Assembly (NCBI RefSeq): GCF_963855985.1
Contig: NC_087119.1
Location: 3,078,001-3,142,000, forward strand
Direction: 5' to 3'
Source of the DNA: Ostrinia nubilalis
Taxonomy: Eukaryota > Arthropoda > Insecta > Lepidoptera > Crambidae
DNA: 64,000 nt
How positions within the stretch are numbered: position 1 is the stretch's first letter; every line of letters starts with the position of its first letter. The notes under the pieces are model-generated. The model was not told the origin of the DNA. It saw nothing but the letters and a program-made list of their open reading frames with translations, and did not search any database. The translations under genes and the position numbers were made by a program. Shown in pieces: positions 9,236-22,230 of the stretch.

Positions 9236-12200
9236 CGAATTTTCTGTATTATTTTAATAGATTTTGAAAATATTATGATTATTTTGTCTTGTCTACAAAA
9301 ACAAAAAATCTTTTAATTGTATGTACCTATAATGGCAAACGCAAAATTCTTATTGTTTTATCTTCGTGTACTTATTACCTACTCCTACTTACCATTTACA
9401 TTAGATTTACTTAGTTCTTTTTCTGCATTGCGATTTACAAAATACCTATTATATTAATATTCAAATTCTTATTTACTGGCGAGTGTAACTTTTTATTTGG
9501 GATTTTACTTTTTGTTTTTTGAACCATTTTGTGTTTTATGTCCCATTGAAATACCTAAACCTAAGTTGGCTTAATAATACCTACATACTATTCATATGTG
9601 ATGAACATTATTGTTATCTCTATTAGTCATATAATTGATTAATTATTTCCTAATTGCAATCATCACAGTCTGCCTGTTTTAGGCATTTAACCTAGTGGCA
9701 CTTCTGCGTTATATAAGCTTTGCGGTAGTAAACTGGCGAGTCTAGCCACCAAGTCGTGGCCGAGGCAACCGCAGCTTTGTTACAAGCTATTTTTTTTCTA
9801 ATTTTAAACTTACCTGCTAAGTTTATGTTAACTTTTAATGTTATGAAAAACTTAACTGTATGGAAAAATTTGGTATTTGGGATACTAGGGTAAATCCAGC
9901 AATTTTATACTAAATCTCTTTTAATTAATATGTAGGTATTATAGCTTAGGTATCTACTATAAATTATTGGAATACAATCATGACATGTTAAGTAGATCAT
10001 ATTACGAACGGCTTACCTGTCTTAAGTTCCAAGCCAACTTTTGTACCGACCACCTGGCTTATGAGCAAAAAGCTTCCAGTTAAGTCCTTTCAAGTAAAGC
10101 TTTCGTAAATAAAACAATAAAACAACTTTACTGCTAAAGCGCACTCAATTAGACCATTCTTAAACTAAGTACTCCACACCGTGCTTTCCCAAACAAGATC
10201 CTAACAAAATCTGGGACCCAAGTAAAAGCACGTCCCGAATTTTGCGCATCGCGTCGCTAGATGGCAGTACTATACTCAAATGTGAGTTCGTTGTGAAAAA
10301 GTTTAATTTTATTTCTCTGCTTATAGATATATTAACCCAAAATACTTACTTCTATTATGTTTAATTTGAGGAAGCACTGTTAAAAAAAATTAATTTGTCT
10401 TTCCAAATAATATTTTAAAAATCTTACCTTACGGCATTAAATAATTTAATTATAATAATTAAACAATGTCTATTTGATTTTCATAATTATTTCCTCATTT
10501 TAATAAGCGAACTAAAAGTCTGATGCTATCATTTTATCTTGTGTTTAAAAATCCCAGCCTCACACAACACAATCTTAAAAATCACGAGAGCAAAATTATA
10601 TAAAAATAAAAACACAGCCTTTAATTGGTCTAGCCAACGGGGTATTTAAAAGAATAATTGTATACAATTCAATCCTTTAAATCTAACACAAGAAAGCTCA
10701 CTATAAACTAGCATTTACTCAATCTGTCTGTCCATCAGTGGAATTATTTATCGTTGCAACGATATACAAAATGATTAGCAAGGTTGCATCGTTAATACGA
10801 TAAAAATTACACGTTGCAAACACTGAGGGTAGGGTGACAATGACTACTGATAATCTAGGATAAAGATAGAATATGTTTTAACTCCTTCTCTGTTGTTCTT
10901 GTTACCGTATTTTCTGCTTGTAGGTACTTCTAGTAAATGAAGGTAATAATGGTTTTTAGTTAATTAGTTTCACTTTCTGAAGACTTGCTTAGTAAGAAAA
11001 ATCTGTAGGTATTTAGCTAAAACGAATGATAGTAAGTAATTAAAATCAATTTCCTAGTGCATTTTTTTATTTCATTAATAATGTTAGGACACACGCAATT
11101 ATCAGATCTATTACATTAGAAAACAGAAATTAGGTAAGTTTATCCTCATCAACTTATTTTATCAATTACTGATAGATTTGTGTTTCTTCGTGACAGTGCC
11201 CTGCCATATTTATATTTCCTAAAATAGTATTATTAATTACAAAGCACCTGTATTCCTTATAAATACATTTCATTCTTAGCTCTACATTAGAACATTCTGG
11301 TCCTGTCTCGTATTGAGTAGATAAATATTAACACTAACGTGTTATAACTTTGAATTAAGTAAGTAAAATGAGGCTTTCCCCTTCTGTTATGGCCACCCTA
11401 GTGCGCGTGGCTTTGATACGATAAATAAAATCCACCTGACATCAAAATTATTATCTAACTTTTATAAATACTAAATATAATGGCAGCTCTGTAGAACGCA
11501 TGCCGCTCGCACGAAAATAAATAATAAGTTAATAACTTAATAAAGTACTATAAGTTTTGCAGCGTGTAAAATATTATAACAATTATTTGCAAGAAATTGT
11601 TGAATGCTGCTATTATTTCTTGTTATTTTCATGCAGTTACCTACTTTATTTGTACTTATCATTTTGCCCTGGCTCTGTATAATACGTAAAGCACGCCCAG
11701 TCGCCCATGTCTCTGCAAGAGTTTTTCGTGAAATTTATACTATGATAGCACTTGCTTTCCGACTTATACAGCACTAAATTCTATTCCTCGCAAAATTTAA
11801 AAACATGGACTTGTAGAAAAAGGCATCCTCTATAAAATTATATGGATGTCAAATCTATCTTCCATAGTGCAATAGGAGTTATTTTGTAACAATTGACTGT
11901 ACAATATAGTTCTCACACAAATCAAACCTGCGCAGTGCCTTGCGGAAACGCCACTACGAATAATTGATCTTATTATTCTAAAGACATTTGTCAAGCTTAC
12001 AAAACATAAACTTCAAATGACCGGTACCGTGTGAAATATCTTTAGACACAATATTTCTCTCAGAGCTAGGTACAGAAATAGCATATTAGGCTGTACATTT
12101 TTGTTGTAATATAGCTCTTATTACAACGCCGAAAGAGCTCACAGTGTTAGCTTGATGTGCTGTCGTCTGAAACATAGAAAAAGAAATAAGATTTTTCCAG

Positions 12201-13138
12201 AGAAATTCCAACACAACTTATCCCTCACTCAAAAGACTGGTTTTCCAAAATATTATGTCCAAAAAGTCTGATTACTACCTATGTGTGCATATTTATCGAA
12301 AAAGCTGAATAACTCGATATAATTAGCATTTTTCATGGAAATGAAAGTTATTTTTCATGGAAATAAAAGGTATACGCTTAATTGAGTAGGTTCCTGTGGT
12401 TTGGGGAGGAGTTACATTGTACGTTACAGAACTGTCACATCTGAAGTCTTCGTGACGTTTGACGTAACTAACAAAAGCACATCGCACTACTCCACCACCG
12501 CAGGGACCTACTCTACATATTTACCGCTATACCTGTACCTGCACTGTACCTGTACAATTATTTTTTTTAAATTGACAGTACCATTTTGATTATTTTCAAT
12601 CGCGAATTACATTACTCAACATGAACTCAAACTCAGCGGTATGAGTTGAGTTTTAGCGTCATATCTATCATATACGTAAACAATTTTTCATCTTTAGTAA
12701 AATAATCAATAAAATGCATAAATTGAAACTAGCAAAGCAAAACAAAGCTTTCCCAACTTCGCCTATTACTCTATTACTTGTGGGCTATGATAGTGTCACA
12801 GTATTTCGCATTCACATAAGCAAACAGCCATCTTTAAAGTTAAACATTATGCCGGGTACGTTTCGTAAGTCCAAATCGCAGGCAATGCGAGCGCATTGAG
12901 TTAATACCCCCGCTGGTCAGACATGAGCGGTAGCGGGAGCGGATGAAAACCTATTTTGATTGCATAAGAGTAAGGCCCAGAACAGACGGTGAAACGCAAC
13001 TGCAACGAAACTGCAACTGCTAGTTACTTTTGAGTTGCATCTAAGTTTCTGCCATAGCGTCCGTTGAGAGACCACACATGACGCGACCAGTTTGAAACCT
13101 TCAGTTTCAGTTTCATTCATCAGAATCATCAGAATTTA
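9236..13138. other. Quiet AT-rich intron-like DNA
   Basis: No supported gene or mobile element over 3.9 kb. A perfect 16 bp palindrome, TATCGTTGCAACGATA, is at 10749-10764. The 60-70 codon frames here are of the length expected by chance. If exons A or B splice to 32943 this is first-intron sequence. Confidence 0.6.
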
Positions 13139-13337
13139 TGATGTCATCGGTCCACCTTGTGGGTGGACGTCTCACGCTGCGTTTTCCGGTACGCGGCCTC
13201 CATTCCAGAACCTTGCTGCCCCATCGTCCGGCCCGCAGCGCTGGACGCAGGCCGCTACCAATCGATTAACACTGAATCATTGGGGGAGGCCTATGTTCAG
13301 CAGTGGACGTCCTATGGCTGAAATGATGATGATGACT
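13139..13337 (+). mobile_element. RTE-type LINE 3' end with inverted 5' part
   Basis: Bases from about 13237 run forward through the C-terminal codons (GGACGCAGGCCGCTACC..., then VQQWTSYG-stop) into a short GAT repeat. Bases 13139 to about 13222 are the segment that should precede it, but reverse-complemented (CCGGTACGCGGCCTCCATTCC). This 5' inversion is the classic outcome of twin priming in target-primed reverse transcription. The copy at 63055-63258 shows the uninverted order. Confidence 0.85.
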
Positions 13338-13535
13338 TTAGGAACGTTGAACTCACGTAGTGTTACTGATGTAATAGAAATGAAAAATCAATTTACTAGA
13401 ATATTGTCACTAAATTACGAGAACACATGATGATTGTCATTCTGTTTACATTAAAGTAGTTATTCTTTATTAGTTTTTATCATCATCAATCAATTTTTTT
13501 AGTCTTTAATGCATTAGCACGATTCTTTCTTATTT

Positions 13536-13803
13536 ACCAGAGACTAATGGGTGATTTGGTCTCCACTTTCCACACTGGCCAGTAATGTTCGCGTAAATAA
13601 TATTTAAGGTCAGTCACCGAAGAGTGTGGGCCCTGTTCGACACTATCGGAACCACCAAGCTTTCAAGGGGAGAGCGTATCTTCACCTTAAAGGCCGGCAA
13701 CGCACCTGTAACGCCCCTGGGTCTGCGGGTGTCTATGGGCGACGGTAATCACTTACCATCAGGTGATCCGTCTGCTCGTTTGCCTCCTGTCACATAAAAA
13801 AAA
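13536..13803 (+). mobile_element. Retroposon 3' end with poly(A)
   Basis: The segment ending GGGCGACGGTAATCACTTAC...CATCAGGTGATCCGTCTGCT and a run of A recurs at 52866-52940, also followed by A-rich sequence. It resembles the tail shared by widespread lepidopteran LINEs and SINEs. The upstream limit is uncertain. Confidence 0.6.
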
Positions 13804-16138
13804 AACACTGCCACTTCTTCTTTCACCACACAAATTAAATTATTTATGAAAATGGATTTCATTAAAGTTTAGCTCCCAATAATTGAGCGTTGCCGCGTTG
13901 GTTGCGCTGCTGCTTCCTCTTAGCACTGGGGTTACATTTTTGTTCTAACACTGGTAGGCAGAGTTTTAATGGGACATGTTTATTTCTAATAGGTAATAAA
14001 TGATTTTTATCTCATTGATTTACCCGCTCCCGCTTGCTCTCATGACTGGCCGTTACACGAGTGCAAATTGTGAGCGCTTGACATCAATCAAGGCGCGATT
14101 TGACTCGAATATGTATTATTTGTGGGTGAAATTTATGAGATTGAATTATATGGTCCGGCTTGAACCGCACACGCCGCAATAAAGGCCTGTTTCCACTTAA
14201 TCGAACGCTACATGATGTGGTAAAATATACAACTGTATTCATTGTGAGAGAGTCACAAATATAACCGCATAAGAAATTACAGAAAATGGACAACAATTAC
14301 GGATTTTAATAGTGACAATTTTTTTTATGCTAGACAAGGCAGTTATTTGACCGAAATCGCACCTGGTGTTAAGTGAGATTTTTGTGTCTTATAGGTCCTA
14401 CCTATCAACCACAAGAAACGATCAATTCTTTTATAATTGGGTAGTTGTAATGGTTGTAACTACCTTACTTACTAAATTTTTTTTAAAAGCTCAACCAGAA
14501 TTTTCTTTAATCACTATCTGCTGATTGCATATTGCCTGTGTATGTGTACCTGACTGAATAATAGTATCATTATCTTTAAGTATCACATTAAAAATTGTAC
14601 CTACGTAAGTTTGGCAGTTCATATCAGTGAGACCGAATTAAACTCATTACCACTCCTTTGCGTCGCGCAGCTGAGTAAAAAGTATTTTGTCCATTTCAGT
14701 GATAATGCCAGTGATATTGATTGTGACATGAAATAAACAAACACCACACGTCAAACATCGACTAGTCTGCTTCGATATGTCAGTAAGTTACGCGGCAATA
14801 AATCCGTCCCCATCGGCGTGTATTGTCCATAACTACAATTGTAATTGAGGAAAGTTTAGGAAGACTAAACGGCGACTAGTCTGGCCAGTCGGCGGACTAG
14901 TCAGCCCACCAGTCGCCGTCTCTAAACAATAATTGCGGAGTAATAATAACGGGCGGGCGGCGCGGCGCGTATCCGCTTGCAATAAAAATGTAAAACGCTC
15001 CGATAAGCGGCGGCGAAAGGCTCCTATGTGGGGTAGGGATGGGAAGGCTACATCGATGCTTTGCAAAGGTAGACTTAGGTTTTATCGTCGTACTCAACAT
15101 AGCCCAGCTGCTGAGTGTTGATACCATCAATCAACTGACGTACTTTTTTTGATCTCTCAAAATGATCTCTTCGCGTAACAAACAATCTGGTCAGTGGTCA
15201 CTGGTCACCCTTGTTTAATATGTCCATACACAGATAATAAGCACCTTTCAATTTTCCCAAGCTTTGAAAAGGACGTAGAGACGGTTTTCGTGACGAACAC
15301 GTTTCCGTTACCCTGCAATTTGATGGCTAGCTATGGAGGTTAAGATGATGTTCTGCATATTCGTTGGATCCTGGTTAAATATTCTCCATGTCTAATAAAA
15401 CTAATGTTTAATTCTTGTAAATTTTGACACAGTGGTACTTAGTGCTTCCTTCCTAGACCATAATTATTTTCAATTCCTTTGCCACATAATTTGTGACTTA
15501 TTTCCCTCACAACATTTGGTTTGGTAACTTAAGCATTTCGCGTCATAATCTTTGGTCAGTCGGTGGATTTTCGCTGTCTTCACATTGATATACATAATAC
15601 ATTTTTATAATTATTTTTACCGTTTCTATAGAGTACGAGTATAATGTGGCTTGCTCACTCTTAATTTTTGTTTTTACAATATAATTATTTAATCACTTGG
15701 CAAGAATAATCGACACCAGCACATCACTACGCGTTGGCTGTTTGAGTTTTTATGTCCGGATCAAACAGCTAGGTATTTTGTCACACAAAATATAAATGTA
15801 GCTGACTTCCTTCCGTCATTGGCGGTTTATCAGAGTGATTAATTACAACCTTATATTGCACGGCTTTCGACCAATGTTATGCTTACCGGTAGCGTTTTCC
15901 ATTTACGTATATGCCGGTCCGGTTACTTAGAAGTCGGGAGGGGTTGGGTATTTGTGAGGTAGTACGCTCGTGAGTAAGTGGCTAGGTATGATATTATGGT
16001 TGGTCAGCACTGGGTGTGGTGCGATTGTGGATGGGTAACCTATCATTATAGTTATTGAGGAAGGTTTTATAGTTTAAAATAAGTCAAGAGTTAAGCGTTA
16101 ATCAGTTTTTTCAGAAGCAACGAGCTTTAGATAGCATC
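13804..16138. other. Mostly AT-rich DNA without recognised genes
   Basis: At 14870-14920 GACTAGTC occurs twice within an imperfect GGCGACT/AGTCGCC inverted repeat, next to a small GC-rich patch (14945-14975). These are not enough to call an exon or a transposon. Nothing else is supported. Confidence 0.5.
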
Positions 16139-16350
16139 GGGACTATTCCCACCTCTCGTTCCCACCGCTGCAACTCCTGTGTAGCCAGGATCTACAGCTT
16201 GACCGCTAATAAATACCCAACTAGTGACGGTCAAGTTTGTCCCGGGGGAAAGTTAAACTGTCATTGGACCCGCAACGAAATTAATCAGAAGAGCGTAGGA
16301 GGAGTTCGAAGTGAAGGTTCGACTTCCCTCTTGTTGCAAAGCGGATGACA
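16139..16350 (+). repeat. Dispersed repeat shared with 62493-62582
   Basis: GGGACTATTCCCACCTCTCG through CCAGGATCTACAGCTTGACC is present in reverse complement at 62493-62582. The repeat probably continues to about 16350, where the text ends in GGTTCGACTTCC and GCAAAGCGGATGACA. Its class is unknown; a LINE or LTR fragment is possible. Confidence 0.55.
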
Positions 16351-16957
16351 GGTGACAAACAAAGGTTTAGAAGAGGTTTAGTAGCTTTAGATAGCATATA
16401 AAAATATGAACCTGTAAAGAATGGGACTCGTTTCAGCGATTTCTAATTTGCGCCTGTGTTTATAAGACATAGCTCGAACAGAGACAACATAGAATGACGT
16501 AAACTGCATTAAGAATTCTAATCGATTTCTAGTTTTGTTTTAATTGATTGATTCTTCAGGTTCTTATTCAATTGAAAATTAAATATATTATGTCTGTGAT
16601 ATGTCAACCTTACCTATAAACGTTTGCGAAATACCTCTTTTAACTTTCGTTGCTGTTTTTGAATAGCTTTCTCGTTTTAACAGATAGCTATTGGTATGTT
16701 TCTCGATTATTGTTTTTCAATACAAAAGGGTTACAGAATGCGGGTCGACTGCTTTGTCTCAGTTCTCGAATAAAAAATTGTATTTTATTTGGCAGCCTTT
16801 GGAAATTCGTAACAAAGATTTCTCAATCGCAATCCTCAGTTTTCGCAAACGGCTAATTATTGCAAAATAGTTAGCTAAAGAGAAAAGTATAGAAGCTTTA
16901 TTGCGGCAGAAATTAATTCAAGTTTGAATTTCTGCTTCGGTTCGAAGTTAAAGTACA

Positions 16958-17071
16958 GAGCACTAACTTACTTTAACCGTAACTATAACAATAACCGGTG
17001 TATTTTGTATGGAGTTTGACAGATTTTTGACGTTTGTTTAAAGTTAAAGTAAGATGGTGCAACTCAGCCTT
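16958..17071. mobile_element. GGCTGAGTTGCACCA-family MITE, copy 1
   Basis: It has the family core TTTAACCGTAACTATAAC...GGAGTTTGACAGATTTTTGA and ends GATGGTGCAACTCAGCC. The left inverted repeat is degraded. Five further copies lie at 24021, 31031, 39887, 46621 and 50200. Confidence 0.8.
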
Positions 17072-17701
17072 ACTTTTACTTTGTATTTTTATCATAAGTA
17101 GGTAGGTAATTAAATAGTTGAACGAATGGATTCGGATTGTATGCTTGCAGTGTCTAAACTTTCCAATCGTATACCGTGTGACATTTTATTGAATGGGACT
17201 TTTTTACTCTTCTAGCTATTATAGGATATCCAATGACTAATTGCGATGATACGATAAAATAAATACTACGATATGGCCGTCAAGGTTCGTGCGCAGGGCT
17301 CCCGAAGGTTGCATCCTCGTGAATTAGTTAGGTTTGTGTCTTGCTGTCCGTCCGCCGTATGCGTGTGGCCAGTGCTTTGGCAAAGGACAAAGGTTCAAGT
17401 AAACACGATAAACTTTGATCTTCACGTAGGTGCATTTTTGATCAATGGCAGTATCGGCATGCGTTTAATTCCTTTCGTGATTCAAGCAACTGACATTCGT
17501 GTACTCTTTATGGCCTTTTCCATCCAGTATTTTTCTGATCGGACTAGAAATCAAAACAATGAGAATCACCTTTCTGTTGATTAGGTAATATCACAAATTC
17601 ACAATCCTACTATGGCCTATGGGGCATCAGAGGTGACACTTCAAATATTTGTGTCATCGTATCACAAAAGGATTCTTAACTTACTTTTTAATAATTTAGT
17701 T
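17072..17701. other. No recognised gene
   Basis: A 103-codon frame (17273-17584) starts with a real ATG but shows no recognisable domain and no splice sites; I treat it as chance. No repeat family is apparent. Confidence 0.4.
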
Positions 17702-17785
17702 CTCGTTCGTTCGTTCGTTCGTTTCAGCCAAATGACGTCCACCGCTGGACAAAGGCCTCCTCCAAGGTTTTCCACAATGAACGGT
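17702..17785 (-). mobile_element. RTE-type LINE 3' end, (AACG) tail
   Basis: On the minus strand the text reads ...CTTTGTCCAGCGGTGGACGT...TTTGGCTGAAACGAACGAACGA. It encodes the RTE C-terminus before a tetranucleotide tail. Only the terminal ~80 bp survive. Confidence 0.75.
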
Positions 17786-19644
17786 CCTGCGCTGTTCTCA
17801 ACCTTAATTAATTATTTTGCACATTCAATAGAAATTGTTTGACAAAATAGACCATCTGTACCATGATGAACTGACCATATGTTGGCATACCAAGCCCTGA
17901 TTCCTAACCTGATTCGGAGTCAACGAACCGATAAATGATGTGGCAATCCCGCCGATTTGAAGTGTTCGCTTCTACGCAGTTGTCGTTACCCGGAAAACCC
18001 TTAAAGTTCTTCCGAGAGTTACGTAATAATTGGCATTGTCCGAAGTAATAATTGCGATGTGTACTTTTGCATTTGTATGGATTATAATAACGGTAGAGTG
18101 TGCTAGACCAGTCATGGGGATTAATTGAAGAGTCGCCTTTGGGCCTTCAAGTTGTTATTCTAATTTGTTTGATGGCGATTTTGCAATGGATTGATGTGGG
18201 CTCTCGTACATTTGTGGAGTGCCTAATGAGTGTCCAGTCGACAACCCTTTTATATTTATTTAATAATATTGTTTGATGTTCGGCATATTAGAAAATTAGA
18301 CAATTATGCACTTGATTATGAATATTGATGGATGGATAAAAAGAGAAAAAATTATGAATTAGAAATTGGATTTGCTCAGTTTACATTCTTGAAAGAGGCT
18401 GATAAATTGATAGAGTGTCTCGTGCTGCTTTTTATTTGCACTGGCCCAACTGTCCCGAATCATCAGTGGCTGGGGTTCATTAAAAAAAGTCATGGTCGAA
18501 CATTTTGGGCTTTTTAAGCTAACTTGCTGTGAATAAATTGTAACAAATCATTCACCGTTAGGTATGTTTATAGTTTACGGCAGAAAATTAACTTTGTTTT
18601 TATTTTACATTGTTCTAGTTTCATACTGATTATAGAAAACTATTCGGCTCTACCACAAAAAGGTGGTATTTCTCGTGATTGCGCAGCCGAGCCCCGTTCC
18701 ATTTCTCGTGCGCTGTATTATAAATGCAAAACGTCTACATATAAACGTCTAATTCGTACTTTTCCGTCGAATATCGCTAATTTCGCTGAGCTACCGGCCG
18801 AGTCCTTCATTACTACACAATCAAATTGTAAGTTATCGCAATAATATGGGGCCCGTTCGCTCGGTTATCCTTTATATAGCCATCTAATAAACAGTTGGGC
18901 ATCACGAGAAAGCGATTGCAAATTGATATGTTTATTATGACTTTCTCACGAACTGGATAGATGCAAAGATTTTTGCTGAGATGCTTTTAGGGTTCTGTCA
19001 AAGTTTTCTACCAGTTTAATCCCCAAAATCACTATTGACTCATTGTGTATTGTATTGTGTCTGTCTGGTCGTCTCTCACATGGGTACGAGTAGTTTGGCA
19101 ACTCAAACAAGTCCATGCTTATCAACGAAAGGGACACAGCACAAATGAAAATTGTACGTGATTCGTTTTTACAAAAAAGATATGGCCATTTATTAAGTAC
19201 CTATCTTTTTATTATAAAATCGACCTCCAAACAACAATTGGAAGCTGATTTTGATTAGTGTCTTCGGGAAATATAAAAACCCTTTCGTTTTTAAGCAGCG
19301 AAATATGCATGGTGACATTTCATATACAAGTTTAATTTTAATTAGTATTCGAAGAATATTTTGGAGGAGGCCTTTGAGTAGTGATAAAATAATTTTTTGG
19401 TTGAAACCAACGAAAAAAGGCAAATAAATCGTGTGACGTAATAATAAATAGTTTAAATAGGTTTACGGTTTATACAATGACGACAGAAATTTAGGGCTAT
19501 ATGATTTTTTTTAAACTATTTAGAAATCGTGAATCAAATAAAAACCACAAAACGTATTTTATTTGATGAAACTTGACAGTAGTAATATACGTTAACGATA
19601 TTGAGTTATATGGCATGTGTAAAGTAAGTCAGTTTTTCCGTACA
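17786..19644. other. Intron-like DNA, nothing recognised
   Basis: AT-rich throughout, with short chance reading frames of 60-76 codons. I see no repeat family and no splice-flanked frame. Confidence 0.5.
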
Positions 19645-19684
19645 AACGGAATTTCATGCAGGTGAAGCCATGGGCAAAAGCTAG
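19645..19684 (+). mobile_element. Helitron 3' end fragment
   Basis: ATTTCATGCAGGTGAAGCC...GGGCAAAAGCTAG, followed by T, matches the 3' end of the Helitron at 54467-54625. No matching 5' TC end was found nearby. Confidence 0.55.
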
Positions 19685-22092
19685 TCTTGTATAATGCGAT
19701 TAAAATGATTGTACGGATCATTCAGCGCTCTCTGCAGGTCGCACTTAGTCGATTTACTAGAGGTCAATACCATTAAGGTCCGGGGAGAAATTGACAACCG
19801 CACATACCTGCGAAATTAGAAATGCCTAAGTCCTTATTAAGACCTATAAACAATTTGTATGAAATTCACGATTTTACAAAAAGTTCATGTTTGGTATAGG
19901 TACTCACCGTTACTGTAATTATGTGCCAGAGTTACACAACTTAGCAGTTAATCAGTTGTATTATTATTTCAGACTAGATAATAAGGTATTATCGGTTTTG
20001 TAAATCTTTTAGTTAAATAGTTATGGTTTAAGTTTTCCAGTTCATAACCAACAAATTCCCTTAATAATAATATAAGTAATAAATAAGTTTATATTATTTT
20101 TGTTTAGAGTTAAGTTTGCGTTATTTTAAAAAAAAATCTGTTTAGTGGAAATAAAGGTAACCACAACGGCAAAAAAACAACTAATATTTTTGAACTTTTC
20201 ATACTACATATTTTTTTCTTATTTAACTTATTTCTTATTAGTAGTTCTTTATAGAATTTTCATATAATGCTGGTTCGTAATACGTAACAATTAACAAATA
20301 GGTACTATGTGGATTTTATTTTTGAAGCAACTTGGGAAAGGCTTAAACAAACTGTCATAGCCCAAAAAAAAATGGCGATTTTTTTTACAACTTCTGTGTA
20401 TTTCGAATTCGTGCCTACAAATTAGCATTGGCTATGAAACTGACATCTAGTGTAAACTGGTTGACGTTCTATTCAAGATGGTTCCTTCAGAATACCAGCA
20501 TTCATGTTCTGAATGAGACATGAACAAGCTGAGTAGGAGCCAATTTGGTTCAATAAATTATGTATGTATTTTAAATTGTGTAAAACGTTTGTTTGAACTA
20601 AAACTATTTTTCTTTCTTACTTCTTTCTAAAATGTCCCTGAGAACTGGTGTTTGAGTTATTTCCACAATTTGTCGCGGCGGTAGTCGGCTTGACCCCAGA
20701 GTTGAGATAAGGATCTGCGCCCCTTGTGCACAATTTGCATCCAGAATCTATGGGTTGTTGTTTACGATACTTGCCGTAGGGTTGTCACAGTTTGACTGGC
20801 TTTTCTAGAATCCCAAAGTTCCTTCCTGCTTAAGGCGAATGACGGAGCACCGGGGTTTAGTGGATTTGCCTTGAATAAGAATAAGTTTATTTATAATATT
20901 CATCACATGTCAAATTGTGAAATTGTCAATACAGGTTATCTACTTGTCCGTCTAAGTTGGTGAGCCCCACATAACCTACCCTGTCCCCGCAGGGTAGGTA
21001 TGCAGTTTAATGCATCCCCCCCTCTCAAAAAAGTTCAGTTTTAAACTTATTATCTTTCAATTAACCCGATGTTATTAAAACCACATTGTGGCTGGATGAG
21101 TCAACTCGAACCAAAAGCTTTTAAGCCTTTTAAATCAATTTTCAGATGATACACGAAGAGTTTATGATGGAATAAATTTTTAGTTATCCTATAAGATAAT
21201 TGTTCGGATCTGATAGGAGGACCAACCTTTTTTTATACATTGTCTATGCTTGTATTATTCTTTTTGATACCTTTTGATAGCCTTCTGGGCATTTTTGAGC
21301 AAAAATAAACCTTTAAATTAAACCAAGGTATTTCGTTATTTTTGCCTGCCCGAACGGCTGTCCACCGCAATAATGATTTTAAAATATTTTATTTATTAAC
21401 CTGTAACAAGGAGGAACGAGTGCCTTCCTTCTCTTGGAAGTTGTTTATAAAAATATATGATTTCGTTTCATGTTACTACATATTATTGTTATGTAACTCA
21501 ATCGCATTTAAAATAACTTGTCGTGTGACTCATGAAGCCGACAAATAAAAGGAATAGTAGACCAAATAGGAATTTTGTTTGTGGCTACCATTGCAAAGTT
21601 TACGAAATGACTGACTTTCAAACAGATTGTGTGTTTTCCTACCGATTTTACTTGCAAATTTTTAGAAATCACTTTGTCGACAGCCCTAACTAAGACGTTT
21701 GCCTGCTAACTACCGTCACTCCAAACTGAGTCTTATTGCACCGACATACAGTCTTCGGTGCAACAAGTTGTCGGGCAGCGTGTCCACAGTCACGAAGTTC
21801 AGTTATTTTTACAGTATCGGCCTCAAAGTCATAATGTTATGGTAATTGTGCTCGTAATATAGTACTAGAATGGAAGACTGACATATTTCAGGGTTCCTTA
21901 ATAAATAAAATAAATATCAATTGACAATGGCCTCTATAACGATTGGGTTATCCGTCGGTGGGCACGAGCATAGCATATTGTTATTATAAATTATGTAGTT
22001 TTCAATATTTTGGTAATTTTTACAACTTTTCATTTTGACATCCATGAAGAAAAGTTAAATAGGCCAAAGGCACATCAGATAACAAATATTTT
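19685..22092. other. AT-rich DNA with one small hairpin
   Basis: A perfect hairpin, ACCTACCCTG / CAGGGTAGGT with a 6 nt loop, is at 20974-20999, followed by a CCCCCC tract. Otherwise no gene or family is supported. Confidence 0.5.
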
Positions 22093-22230
22093 TTTATCCA
22101 CAACGAGGAAGCTCAGCCTGCATACCTCGATGGAAAGTGATGATCAGACGGAAGGTGGAAGCGAGCTTTGCCTGCAGTCCTCAAACACAGAGGAACTGGC
22201 TATCTTACCAACTGCCGGAACACAACAATT
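22093..22230 (-). mobile_element. LINE-like 3' tail, CAACGAGGAAGC family
   Basis: The segment starts with the T-rich complement of a poly(A) tail, TTTTTTTATCCACAACGAGG, and runs through GGAACTGGCTATCTTACCAA. The same unit occurs near 27796, 27927, 43508 and 44903. It is the 3' part of a non-LTR retroposon inserted in minus orientation. Confidence 0.6.

Noticed and set aside
17273..17584. 103-codon ATG frame
   Set aside because: No domain, no neighbouring splice sites and no repeat of the frame elsewhere; length is within chance for this composition.
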